In this document: positions 29,065 through 37,809 of the stretch, one piece after another
Position numbering within the stretch: the first letter of the stretch is position 1
Layout of the letters: each line of letters begins with the position of its first letter
Assembly (NCBI RefSeq): GCF_000686025.1
Contig: NZ_JMLQ01000005.1
Coordinates: 186,001-250,000, forward strand
Length of the DNA: 64,000 bases
Direction: 5' to 3'
Source: Rhodococcus sp. UNC23MFCrub1.1
Lineage (GTDB): Bacteria; Actinomycetota; Actinomycetes; Mycobacteriales; Mycobacteriaceae
The notes under the pieces: generated by a model
The model's input: only the letters and a program-made list of their open reading frames with translations
What the model was told of the DNA's origin: nothing
The model's database searches: none
Program-made: the position numbers and the translations under genes

Positions 29065-29445
29065 ATGCCCGACACCTGCCCGTGCGGCACTCCCCTACCG
29101 ATGTCCGAGTGCTGTGGACCCTTGCTCGAGGGACGGATCGGTGCGCCGACCGCCGAGCGGCTCATGCGCTCGCGGTACACCGCCTTCACGGTGCTCGACG
29201 CCGAGTATCTGCTGCGCACATGGCATCCCGATACTCGACCGTCGGCGCTCGACCTCGACGACCGCCGCCGGTGGACCGGGCTCGAGATCCTGGGCACCAC
29301 CGGAGGCGGCATGCTGCACACCACGGGTACGGTCGAGTTCGTGGCTCACTTCCGTGACGCGGGTGCCCGGCGACCGGGTTCGCAGCGGGAGAACAGCACG
29401 TTCTCCCGCTGCGATGGAGCCTGGGTCTACGTCGACGCGGTCTGA
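29065..29445 (+). CDS. YchJ-family protein (UPF0225) with SEC-C-like motif
   Basis: This 126-residue protein begins with a zinc-binding CPCG...SECC motif typical of SEC-C/YchJ proteins. An NTF2-like fold follows (AERLMRSRYTAFTVLDAEYLLRTWHP), with the end GAWVYVDAV. The biochemical role of the family is not established. It lies 11 bp after the TetR stop, so the two may be cotranscribed. Its 3' end overlaps the convergent epoxide-hydrolase-like gene by 19 bp. Confidence 0.86.
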   Translation: MPDTCPCGTPLPMSECCGPLLEGRIGAPTAERLMRSRYTAFTVLDAEYLLRTWHPDTRPSALDLDDRRRWTGLEILGTTGGGMLHTTGTVEFVAHFRDAGARRPGSQRENSTFSRCDGAWVYVDAV

Positions 29446-30395
29446 CGCCGCGACTCGATGCCGTCGACGAACTCGGACGTGATGCGCGCGATGTCCCACG
29501 GATGCGACAGCGGCGACCAGTGTCCTGCATCGAGATCGGTTCGCGACAGGTCGGCCACCCAGCGCGGCGTGTCCTCGTAGTGGAACGGACGCACCGCGGC
29601 GTCACGGGTGTTGACGATCAGATGCACGGGCACGGTGACGTAGCGACGCCGCGGAGAGGTGAAGCGCGGCAGAAGATTTGCTCGATAGATGCGCAGGCCG
29701 TTCCACGCGTCGTCGAGAAGTGTCGGTGACTCCTCCACCATCGCGGCGGGGACGTCGGAGAACTCGCCGATGAACTGGGTCCAGCCCTTGCGCTTCATGC
29801 GGTACATCCGCACCCGAGCCAACGGCGGGACGTGGAAGGTGACCGTGTACCAGGACGCTCGCGTCTGGGCGAACACCTGTGCCAGGTTGCGCGGTGTGGG
29901 CCTACGGAGTCGCGAGCGGGCCCACAGTGCGAGGTGGTCGAGGTTGGGTCCCGACACGGACGTGTAGGACGAGATGCGGAGCGGCGCATCGGCTTCGGCG
30001 ACGAGCTCCCAGGCCTCCACCGCGCCCCAGTCGTGACCGAGCACGTGGACCGGGGCGTCGGGACTGACCGCGTCGATCACCGCTCGCAGATCGGAGGCCA
30101 TCGCGTCGAGTCGGTACCCGCGGGTCCGTGCGGGGACCGTGGAGTCACCGGCGCCGCGTGAGTCGTAGGTGACGACGCGGTAGCGGTCGGCGAGAAGTCC
30201 GACGACGTGGTTCCAGAGGGCGTGATTGTCCGGCCACCCGTGCACCAGCACGAGAGTGGGGCCCTCGGACACGCCGGCGGTGTACACGGCGAGATCGACG
30301 TCACCGTTCCGCACGGTGGAACGCTCGGACTCGAACGGGCGGGTGACGGTCATGGACGCTCCGGAATCGGTGGACGTGGAGTGTGCGGGGGACAT
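29427..30395 (-). CDS. Alpha/beta hydrolase, EphD-like epoxide hydrolase
   Basis: The motifs are those of epoxide hydrolases: HGxP as VHGWPDNH near residue 60, and an Asp nucleophile in VLGHDWGAVEAW where esterases have Ser. The acid/base residues are in IVNTRDAAVRP and AGHWSPLSHP. The family block SVSGPNLDHL is shared with the N-terminal half of mycobacterial EphD (Rv2214c), but the SDR domain found in EphD is missing. The start ATG at 30395 overlaps the reductase stop (TGATG); MTVTRPF at 30352 is an alternative start. It is the last gene of a three-gene coupled operon. Confidence 0.82.
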   Translation of the reverse strand: MSPAHSTSTDSGASMTVTRPFESERSTVRNGDVDLAVYTAGVSEGPTLVLVHGWPDNHALWNHVVGLLADRYRVVTYDSRGAGDSTVPARTRGYRLDAMASDLRAVIDAVSPDAPVHVLGHDWGAVEAWELVAEADAPLRISSYTSVSGPNLDHLALWARSRLRRPTPRNLAQVFAQTRASWYTVTFHVPPLARVRMYRMKRKGWTQFIGEFSDVPAAMVEESPTLLDDAWNGLRIYRANLLPRFTSPRRRYVTVPVHLIVNTRDAAVRPFHYEDTPRWVADLSRTDLDAGHWSPLSHPWDIARITSEFVDGIESRRQTAST

Positions 30396-31471
30396 CAGAC
30401 GTCGAGCGTGAGGTGGTCGGAGTCTGCCCGAGACACGCACGGCAGCATGTGTTCCTGCTGCTCGGTGGGACTCAGTCGAGTCTCGCGGTGCTCGGGCGTC
30501 CCCGCGAGAACACGCACCTTGCAGGTGCCGCAGAAGCCTTGGCGACAGGAGTACGCGACTGTCGGGTCCTCGTCCACGATGACGGACAGTGCAGACCTGT
30601 CGGCGGGAACTGTCAGCGTGCGCCCGCTTCTCGCGAGAGTGACCGTGAACGGCCGACCGCCCACCACGGGTGGGGCCCCGAAACGTTCGAAGTGCAGAGC
30701 AGACGCGCCGCAGCCCGCGAACGACGTGCGCACGGTGTTCAGCATCGGCGTCGGTCCGCAGCAGTACACCGCGCCGCCACGGGCGGCCGGACCCAGAAGG
30801 TCCGTGGCAGTGGGCAGTCCGTCCTCGACGTCGGTGCGGACGGCGACACGCGGCGAATTCCAGCTCTCGATCTCGTCGAGAAAGGGCATGCTCTCGCGGG
30901 AGCGTCCGCAGTAGACGAAGGTCCAGTCCAGGCCGAGATCGCGAGCGGCGCGGACCATCGGCAGGATCGGGGTGATGCCGATGCCGCCGGCGACGAAGTG
31001 CACCGAGCGTTCCTGCGCGAACAGGAAGGCGTTGCGGGGGCCGCGCACCGTCACCGTGTCGCCGGGGCGCAGGGCGTGCATCCGCTCCGAGACGGTGCCG
31101 ATGCGTCGGACGGCGATGCGGTACCGCGTCGTGTCGGCGGGGTCGCCGCACAGCGAGTACTGCCGCCGGAGCGGTCCCGACGTCGCGTCACCCTCCAGGT
31201 GCACGTCGATGTGGCAGCCCGGCTGCCAGGCCGGCAGGGACGATCCGCCCGCGTCGACGAGATCGATCTGCGCGACATCGCCGTCGCTGGTCACCGGCGT
31301 GACACTCGCGACCGTCAGTGTGGCCGCGGTGTCCGGGGGACGCAGGGCCACCCGAGGGTCGTAGGGGACACGCGACATCGCACCGAGGTAGTTGCCGACG
31401 ACCAGGCCGATCAGGCCGAGGGCCCGGTCGCCCCGAGGTCGTCCGCGGAGGTCGCGTGGTGCGTCGATCAT
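30395..31471 (-). CDS. Ferredoxin reductase with C-terminal [2Fe-2S] domain
   Basis: This 358-residue electron-transfer protein is built as flavin domain (RQYSLCGDP flavin-binding motif), NAD(P)H domain (AGGIGITPILPM and VYCCGPTPML) and plant-type ferredoxin domain. The last carries CRQGFCGTCKVRVL with a distal Cys in MLPCVSRA. Such PDR/HcaE-type reductases feed electrons to oxygenases. The N-terminus has an extra hydrophobic stretch, RALGLIGLVVGNYLG. The gene is coupled on both sides: its ATG overlaps the di-iron gene stop (ATGA), and its stop overlaps the hydrolase start. Confidence 0.88.
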   Translation of the reverse strand: MIDAPRDLRGRPRGDRALGLIGLVVGNYLGAMSRVPYDPRVALRPPDTAATLTVASVTPVTSDGDVAQIDLVDAGGSSLPAWQPGCHIDVHLEGDATSGPLRRQYSLCGDPADTTRYRIAVRRIGTVSERMHALRPGDTVTVRGPRNAFLFAQERSVHFVAGGIGITPILPMVRAARDLGLDWTFVYCGRSRESMPFLDEIESWNSPRVAVRTDVEDGLPTATDLLGPAARGGAVYCCGPTPMLNTVRTSFAGCGASALHFERFGAPPVVGGRPFTVTLARSGRTLTVPADRSALSVIVDEDPTVAYSCRQGFCGTCKVRVLAGTPEHRETRLSPTEQQEHMLPCVSRADSDHLTLDV

Positions 31472-32349
31472 CGCGACGCTGCCCGCGCGGCGGGCGAGGA
31501 GGCCAGATAGGCGACGGCCTGCGCCGTCGAGCCCTCCTGGCTGGGGTGGTAGCTGCGACGGAAGTAGCGCGAGAGCCGCAGGCCGAGATCGACAGGCCCC
31601 GGCACGGTGCCCTTCTTCGCCGCGCGGCGCCAGGCGAGTGGCGTGGGACGGCGCCGGGACGCCGGTCCGTCGGCGAGAAGCGGATCGTTTTGCATGAGGA
31701 AGCGGGTTCCGCGGATCCACAGGTAGACCAGCAGCGGTGCCGCGAGTGCCTGGGTGCGAAGGCGTCGGACCTCGCGGCGATCGAAGTAGCGCATCGTCTC
31801 GTAGGCGACAGAGCGGTGCTCGACCTCCTCGGACCCGTGCCATCGCAGCAGGTCGAGCATGGTCGGGTGGATGTTGGCGCGGTCGAGCCCCTCGGCGTTC
31901 AGAACCCAGTCGCCGAGAAACGCGGTGATGTGCTCGATGGCCGCGATGATCGCCAGGCGCTCGACGAGGTAGTTCTTCTCGCGGCTGCTGGTGATGGGTC
32001 GAGGGCCGATGACCTTGCCGAAGACCCAGTTCATTTGGTCGGTGAACGGCGTCGGATCGAGTCCGCTGCGCTGCAGGTGCTCGAGGACACCGGAGTGCGC
32101 CGACGAGTGCATGGCCTCCTGGCCGATGAACCCGATGACGTCCTCGCGGAGCTTCTCGTCCTCGATGAACGGGAGCGCCTGGCGGAACGTCTCGACGAAC
32201 CATTCCTCCCCGGCGGGGAGGAGCAGGTGCAGCACGTTGAGCGCGTGTGTGGAGAACGGCTCACCCGGGATCCAGTGCATCGGCAGGTCGTCCCAGTCGA
32301 AGTGCACGTCGCGCGCCTGCAACACGAGATTGTCGGCATCGGCGGTCAT
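31468..32349 (-). CDS. Metal-dependent hydrolase family (PF10118) protein with ferritin-like di-iron motifs
   Basis: The name of this family is predicted metal-dependent hydrolase, but the sequence carries the E/ExxH...E/ExxH pattern of di-iron oxygenases. The visible pieces are GEEWFVETF, GQEAMHSSAH, AIEHITAFLGD and GSEEVEHRSVAYE. At 293 residues it is largely helical. ATG at 32349 has GGAAGGA seven bases upstream, better than the ATG at 32379. Coupling with a [2Fe-2S] reductase supports an oxygen-activating role. The substrate is unknown; a lipid or alkene is a guess from the EphD-like partner. Confidence 0.78.
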   Translation of the reverse strand: MTADADNLVLQARDVHFDWDDLPMHWIPGEPFSTHALNVLHLLLPAGEEWFVETFRQALPFIEDEKLREDVIGFIGQEAMHSSAHSGVLEHLQRSGLDPTPFTDQMNWVFGKVIGPRPITSSREKNYLVERLAIIAAIEHITAFLGDWVLNAEGLDRANIHPTMLDLLRWHGSEEVEHRSVAYETMRYFDRREVRRLRTQALAAPLLVYLWIRGTRFLMQNDPLLADGPASRRRPTPLAWRRAAKKGTVPGPVDLGLRLSRYFRRSYHPSQEGSTAQAVAYLASSPAARAASR

Positions 32350-32387
32350 GTCGGGTCCTTCCGGTGTGGCTTCGTTCACACAAATCT

Positions 32388-32410
32388 TAGTATGACAACT
32401 GGTAACAGTA
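32388..32410. promoter_or_regulatory. Imperfect palindrome upstream of the di-iron operon
   Basis: The AT-rich stretch from TAGTATGACAAC to GGTAACAGTA is symmetric at about 15 of 23 positions. It lies 38 bp upstream of the di-iron gene start. CATACT on the minus strand could be its -10 hexamer. A TetR-type operator is plausible, but no dedicated regulator gene is adjacent. Confidence 0.35.
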
Positions 32411-32564
32411 AAGCACCTCGGGTAAGCGAGAACACATGTGACGTGACGCGAACGACCTTGCCGAGGTCACACGCTGCGCGGACGCTGGACAGAAGGTCGG
32501 ACACGCAGGACACCCGCCGCCGTCACGGCGTACGGGGTCCGTGACGCAGGCAGGACACGAGACG

Positions 32565-33161
32565 ATGGCGGACAATTCCAAGAGGGCGGAGCGCGGGACC
32601 GACGACACTCGGCGGCCCGTGGCGCGCACACCGCGCAATCCGCTCGTTCGAGGCGTCGACCGCGCGGAGGCTCGACTGCACCGTCTTCTCGTGACGCTGT
32701 TCCTGCTCGCCGTCCCGTTCGTCGCCGTGATGGGCGTCAGCCTCTACCACGATCAGCAGACCATGGCGGCCGACGCCGTGACGTCGTCCTCGTCGGTGCT
32801 CGCCACGACCACCGCGGACGCCGTGGCGCCGGTGGCGTCGGACGAATTCGCGGCGGTCACTCCCACCGTGTTGGCTCCCGCGACCTGGTCCTCCGACGGC
32901 GTGAAGCACGTCGGGTCGGTTCCTGTTGCGGCGCAGAGTCCGTCGGGTACCGAGGTGACCATCACCGTCGACGCGGACGGTCGTCGCATCGCACCCCCGC
33001 CCACCGGGGTCGACGTCGTGGTGGTCAGCATCTTCGGCGCTGCAGCACTTCTCGCGCTCGTGGCGATCGTGCTCGTGATCGTGCGCAGCGTCTTCGCCCG
33101 CGTCTACGACCGTCGTCGGGACCGGGAGTGGGACGACGCGATCGCGCGATTCCTGTCCTGA
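32565..33161 (+). CDS. Rv1733c-family transmembrane protein
   Basis: This 198-residue membrane protein has two helices. The hallmark PRNPLVRGVDRAEARLHRLL precedes helix 1 (LFLLAVPFVAVMGVSLYH). An extracytoplasmic domain of about 90 residues follows, then helix 2 (VVVVSIFGAAALLALVAIVLVI) and a basic tail. Layout and signature match Rv1733c, a DosR-regulated mycobacterial protein of unknown function. ATG at 32565 is given; GTG at 32541 is also in frame. I see no DosR box in the upstream 215 bp. Confidence 0.8.
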   Translation: MADNSKRAERGTDDTRRPVARTPRNPLVRGVDRAEARLHRLLVTLFLLAVPFVAVMGVSLYHDQQTMAADAVTSSSSVLATTTADAVAPVASDEFAAVTPTVLAPATWSSDGVKHVGSVPVAAQSPSGTEVTITVDADGRRIAPPPTGVDVVVVSIFGAAALLALVAIVLVIVRSVFARVYDRRRDREWDDAIARFLS

Positions 33162-33184
33162 CGGACGTGTGCAGACGGCTGTCG

Positions 33185-34060
33185 CTACCTCGTCAGAGCG
33201 TCGTGAATCGCGACGCCGAGTTCTGCTCTCGGTGAGTCCGGGAACGTGTGATGGGTGGCGCCGTCGAGGATTCGGGTACTGATCGACGGCCAGTTCTTCT
33301 GGATGCGATCTCGCACCGCAGCACTGTCGTGAATCCGGCTGGACCCGGCGAGAACGACCGTCGTGGTCGCCTGGAGCGAGTGCAGCGCCGAAGAACTCGG
33401 CCGCCTCGGAACGATGGGTCGACGACGAGGGTGATGGGCTGTTCCGAGTTCGGACAGTCGGGACAGGTCGGCGTCGAGAACTGCGTCGCCCGTCTCCCAC
33501 GCCGTGAATCGTCTCTGTCGCTCTTCCGACGGTCGCAGCAGGAGCGGTAACGCATGAGCCAGGTAGGCGGCGCGCATGCCGGCGAAGCACGAATTCGGAT
33601 CGAGCAGGACGAGGCGGTCGACGTCGGCCGGCCGACGGAGAGCGAACGCCAGAGCGATCATCGCGCCGTACGAGTGAGCGAGAATCGACGGTCGCCGCAG
33701 TGCCGACCCGGCGAACACATCGTCCAACCACAGCATGAGGTCGTCGACGTTCCTCGCGGGTTCACCCGCCGGAACCGATCGCCCCACGTCACCGAGAATG
33801 TCCACCGCGACCACTCGGTGGCGACGACTCAGTTCGGTCGCCTGGCCGGTCCAGGCCATCGAGGTCGCCCCGGATCCGGGGAGCAGTACGACAGGGCGAC
33901 CGTCGGTGGGACCGGCCGAGGTGACATGGGTGTCGCCGAATCGTGTCGGCACCATCGTCGTGGTCGTTTCCGCCGGCCACGTCCCGAGTACGCGGTCGTA
34001 GGCCGCAGCGAACTCCCGCCCCTCGGGCGATCGATGGAACGTCTGCATCGCGTCTGTCAT
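33185..34060 (-). CDS. Alpha/beta-fold hydrolase
   Basis: This 291-residue hydrolase has the nucleophile elbow ILAHSYGAMIAL (Ser), an oxyanion region in VVLLPGSGATSMAW, a conserved strand end VDILGDVGRS, and the catalytic His in DGATHHTFPD. Cap-domain length is modest. It may be an esterase or lactonase. ATG at 34060 is chosen over an upstream ATG that lacks a ribosome site. It is divergent from a MarR gene 57 bp away, which may regulate it. Confidence 0.82.
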   Translation of the reverse strand: MTDAMQTFHRSPEGREFAAAYDRVLGTWPAETTTTMVPTRFGDTHVTSAGPTDGRPVVLLPGSGATSMAWTGQATELSRRHRVVAVDILGDVGRSVPAGEPARNVDDLMLWLDDVFAGSALRRPSILAHSYGAMIALAFALRRPADVDRLVLLDPNSCFAGMRAAYLAHALPLLLRPSEERQRRFTAWETGDAVLDADLSRLSELGTAHHPRRRPIVPRRPSSSALHSLQATTTVVLAGSSRIHDSAAVRDRIQKNWPSISTRILDGATHHTFPDSPRAELGVAIHDALTR

Positions 34061-34116
34061 GCGGCACCCCCGTTGTCTCGATGGTCGAGTAATACGATAG
34101 GTGACATACTGATGCC

Positions 34117-34596
34117 GTGGACGAAGTCGATGCAACCCCTTCGGTGGACACGGACGTCATGGACCTGGTGCACGGCCTGCGTGCGCTCGTCGTCGAGCTC
34201 GATCTGCTGGGTGCGGGATTCGCCGAGAAGCACCGCATGCACAGCACCGACGTGCGGGCATTGATCGTTCTTCTCGATGCTGCTCGTGCCGGTCGAACGG
34301 CTACTCCGTCCTGGCTGCGGACGCAGCTGGGAATCACCTCGGCGACCGCGACGGCACTCGTCGACAGGCTCGAACTCGCCGGCCACGTCGAACGGCAGTC
34401 GGTCGTCGGTGACCGCCGCAAGGTGGCCCTGAGGGTCACCGACAAGGCACAGCGACTGGGCACAGAGTTCTTCGGCCCGCTGATCCTCAGGGCGGCCACG
34501 CAACTCTCCGAGTTGTCGGACGACGACCGAGCAACCATCCGTCGGTATCAGTCCGCGATGCTGGCCGCCATCAGATCGACTGCGCCGGGCTCGTGA
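34117..34596 (+). CDS. MarR-family transcriptional regulator
   Basis: This 159-residue winged-helix regulator has the recognition region SWLRTQLGITSATATALVDRLELAGHVER and the wing VVGDRRKVALRVTDKA, both classical MarR features, flanked by dimerisation helices. GTG at 34117 is the start. It is divergent from the alpha/beta hydrolase gene, a common arrangement for MarR regulators of detoxification genes. A short hairpin GGCTC-GTGA-GAGCC (34588-34601) covers its stop codon. Confidence 0.88.
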   Translation: MDEVDATPSVDTDVMDLVHGLRALVVELDLLGAGFAEKHRMHSTDVRALIVLLDAARAGRTATPSWLRTQLGITSATATALVDRLELAGHVERQSVVGDRRKVALRVTDKAQRLGTEFFGPLILRAATQLSELSDDDRATIRRYQSAMLAAIRSTAPGS

Positions 34597-34614
34597 GAGC
34601 CGTGTGATCGCCGA

Positions 34615-35091
34615 CTACTGGTTCTGCATCCGATTAGCCGCAGCGACAAGGGCTTTGGCGGTCGACTCTGTCGGATCCGAGCCCGTCCCCATGGCCCACG
34701 CGGTGCGGTGATCCTGCTGTCCGCGGATGTAGGTGACGTATCCCGTCTCGGTGATCTGCTGGTGGAACGACAAGATCTCGAGGTTGACGCCGGCGTCGTA
34801 GAGCATCGACGTCATGGCCTCGGCGGGCCCGTGGCAGACGATCGACGAACTGCGGATGGTGTCGCCGATGGCGAGGGTGGCCGTGAACTCGAACCTGCCC
34901 GCACCCTTCGGCGCGCACTCTGCGGAACCGAGCCGGATGGGGCCCGAGGTGGGCGAGTAGGTGTGGACGAACTCCGCGAAGGACATGCCGTCAGCCTCCG
35001 CGCGCAACCCGTGCGGCAGAGCCGACGAGGCGTGAATGGCAGCGGAACTGTGTGAGAAGTGTTCGGTGAGGGAATGTGCGCTGGTGCTCAT
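34615..35091 (-). CDS. Stand-alone LeuA allosteric (regulatory) domain protein
   Basis: This 158-residue protein matches the C-terminal leucine-binding regulatory domain of 2-isopropylmalate synthase (PF08502) but has no catalytic TIM barrel. Domain features are the strand RFEFTATLAIGDTIRSSSIV, the helix GPAEAMTSMLYDAGVNLEIL, ITETGYVTYIRGQQDHRTAWAMGTG, and the terminal helix STAKALVAAANRM. It could bind leucine itself or modulate LeuA by hetero-oligomerisation; both are inference. The leader contains a short ORF and two hairpins that look like an attenuator. Confidence 0.8.
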   Translation of the reverse strand: MSTSAHSLTEHFSHSSAAIHASSALPHGLRAEADGMSFAEFVHTYSPTSGPIRLGSAECAPKGAGRFEFTATLAIGDTIRSSSIVCHGPAEAMTSMLYDAGVNLEILSFHQQITETGYVTYIRGQQDHRTAWAMGTGSDPTESTAKALVAAANRMQNQ

Positions 35092-35099
35092 GTCGCTGG

Positions 35100-35124
35100 G
35101 GTCTTTCCGGTGAGAGGAAGGACC
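35100..35124 (-). promoter_or_regulatory. Hairpin that would cover the ribosome site of the LeuA-domain gene
   Basis: On the minus strand GGTCCTTCC and GGAAAGACC form a 9-bp stem with one mismatch around a seven-base loop. The 3' arm contains GGAAAG, the only purine-rich Shine-Dalgarno candidate before the ATG at 35091. When folded, the hairpin would hide this site. Confidence 0.5.
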
Positions 35125-35142
35125 GACGGGCGCTCGTTCGAC

Positions 35143-35182
35143 CCGCAGCGGGGGGTCGGTCCGAGATCAGACCCCGCTGCGG
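35143..35182 (-). promoter_or_regulatory. Strong leader hairpin, candidate attenuator
   Basis: CCGCAGCGGGG and CCCCGCTGCGG form a perfect 11-bp GC stem enclosing 18 bases, in the leader of the LeuA-domain gene. The first arm on the transcript lies in codons 9-12 of the leader peptide, so ribosome position would decide whether it folds. There is no U-tract after it. Confidence 0.6.
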
Positions 35183-35205
35183 TGAACTACGAGAAAGCGC
35201 GACAT
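35167..35205 (-). CDS. Predicted leader peptide MSRFLVVHRSGV
   Basis: This is a 12-codon open reading frame from ATG at 35205 to TGA at 35167, upstream of the LeuA-domain gene. It contains one Leu and three Val codons, including consecutive Val-Val just before the first arm of the strong hairpin. A ribosome stalled on CTC-GTA-GTT would cover or free that arm. There is only a weak ribosome site (CTGGGG), so the message may be leaderless. Function as a regulatory peptide is inferred from architecture. Confidence 0.5.
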   Translation of the reverse strand: MSRFLVVHRSGV

Positions 35206-35269
35206 GGCCCCAGAGTAGCTGCGTCGCGGCGTCACAGGCAAGGGTCCGGTTCTCGATTGCTCTCTGTTC

Positions 35270-35292
35270 GGTTCTAGGACACGCGCTAGAGA
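35270..35292. promoter_or_regulatory. Inverted-repeat element GGTTCTAG-N6-CGCTAGAGA, copy 2 (AAA ATPase)
   Basis: This has the same fixed bases and spacing as the element at 26728-26750, again with TCTAG-N8-CTAGA arms. It ends 38 bp before the ATPase start, close enough to be a promoter part or operator. Confidence 0.55.
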
Positions 35293-35330
35293 AGGGCAGA
35301 GAACGCTACCGACGTTGCTACCGTCACGCC

Positions 35331-36518
35331 ATGGACCCCGTTCGCAATCCGTACGCACCCGGCGCCGGCCAGCGGCCACCCGAGCTCGCCGGCAGGTCCA
35401 AGCAACTCGACGCGTTCGACGTGGTGCTCGAGCGCATCGCGCGCGGTCGGCCCGAACGCAGTGTCGTGCTCACCGGGTTGCGCGGCGTCGGCAAGACGGT
35501 GCTGCTGAACCACCTGCGATCAGCGGCGATCTCGCGGAAGTGGGGAACCGGGAAGATCGAGGCCCGCCCCGACCAGGACCTGCGGCGACCGCTGTCGTCG
35601 GCGCTGCACATGGCAGTGCGGGAGATCGCGGTGGCGCATCGCGATCCCGAACGCGTGGACCAGTTCCTCGGTGTGCTGAAGTCCTTCGCTCTTCGTGCGT
35701 CCGCAGACAAGGGCATGCGGGACAAGTGGCAGCCCGGCATCGACGCGCCCGCTCTCAAGGGGCGCGCGGACACCGGTGACATCGAGATCGATCTGGTCGA
35801 ACTGCTGCTCGACGCCGCGTCGCTGGCTCGGGACGTCGGCGTCGGTATCGCCATCTTCATCGACGAGATGCAGGATCTCGCGGCGGAGGACATCTCCGCG
35901 ATCTGCGGCGCGTGCCACGAACTGAGCCAGGACGCGGCGCCGCTGATCGTCGTCGGCGCCGGTCTTCCCCACCTGCCTGCGGTGCTGTCCGCGTCGAAGA
36001 GCTACTCCGAGCGACTGTTCAGCTACCACCGCATCGACCGCCTGGACCGCGCTTCGGCGGACCGCGCCCTCATCGCACCGGCCGAGCGGGAGGACGTCGA
36101 GTACACGAGCGAGGCACTCGACGCGCTGTACGAGGCCGCGGACGGGTACCCCTACTTCGTTCAGGCGTACGGCAAGGCGACGTGGGATCTGGCCGCGGAC
36201 AGCCCGATCACGGTCCACGACGTGCGGGTCGCAGCACCGACGGCCGAGGACGAGCTGGCCGTCGGGTTCTTCGGATCCCGTTACGAGAGAGCAACTCCCG
36301 CCGAACGCGAGTACATGCGAGCGATGGCCGACCTGTCCGGCGACGACGGTCCCGTCTCCACGTCGAAGATCGCCGTGGAACTCGGCCGGAAACCGGCGTC
36401 GCTGTCCCCCGCACGCGACGGGTTGATCAAGAAGGGACTGATCTACTCCGCCGAGCGCGGGTCGATCGGCTTCACCGTCCCCCACTTCGGGCGGTACCTG
36501 AGGGCGCAGGCCGACTAG
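35331..36518 (+). CDS. AAA ATPase with C-terminal winged helix (Orc1/Cdc6-like architecture)
   Basis: This 395-residue STAND/AAA_16-type ATPase has Walker A in LTGLRGVGKTVLLNHL near residue 50, Walker B in IAIFIDEMQDLA near residue 185, a sensor region in LIVVGAGLPHLP, and helical DGYPYFVQAYGKA. The last about 90 residues look like a winged helix (PVSTSKIAVELGRKPASLSPARDGLIKKGLI). The fold resembles archaeal Orc1/Cdc6 and bacterial relatives of unknown function. It stands alone, divergent from the LeuA-domain gene, so context does not reveal its job. Confidence 0.8.
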   Translation: MDPVRNPYAPGAGQRPPELAGRSKQLDAFDVVLERIARGRPERSVVLTGLRGVGKTVLLNHLRSAAISRKWGTGKIEARPDQDLRRPLSSALHMAVREIAVAHRDPERVDQFLGVLKSFALRASADKGMRDKWQPGIDAPALKGRADTGDIEIDLVELLLDAASLARDVGVGIAIFIDEMQDLAAEDISAICGACHELSQDAAPLIVVGAGLPHLPAVLSASKSYSERLFSYHRIDRLDRASADRALIAPAEREDVEYTSEALDALYEAADGYPYFVQAYGKATWDLAADSPITVHDVRVAAPTAEDELAVGFFGSRYERATPAEREYMRAMADLSGDDGPVSTSKIAVELGRKPASLSPARDGLIKKGLIYSAERGSIGFTVPHFGRYLRAQAD

Positions 36519-36546
36519 CGCCGACCTGCACGCTTTCGGTGTGTCG

Positions 36547-36576
36547 ACACCCCTTGCAGCAGGCCGCTCGGGGTGT
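36547..36576. terminator. Possible bidirectional hairpin between the ATPase and thiolase genes
   Basis: ACACCCC and GGGGTGT pair perfectly over 7 bp around a 16-base loop, midway between two convergent genes. The stem is short and the loop long, so function as a terminator is tentative. Confidence 0.35.
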
Positions 36577-36600
36577 GGGTGGCTGGAAAGTGTGCGCCGG

Positions 36601-37805
<1,205 letters not shown>

Positions 37806-37809
<4 letters not shown>

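Noticed and set aside
32350..32564. DosR box before the Rv1733c-like gene
   Set aside because: No sequence close to the 20-bp DosR palindrome is visible, so hypoxic control cannot be claimed.
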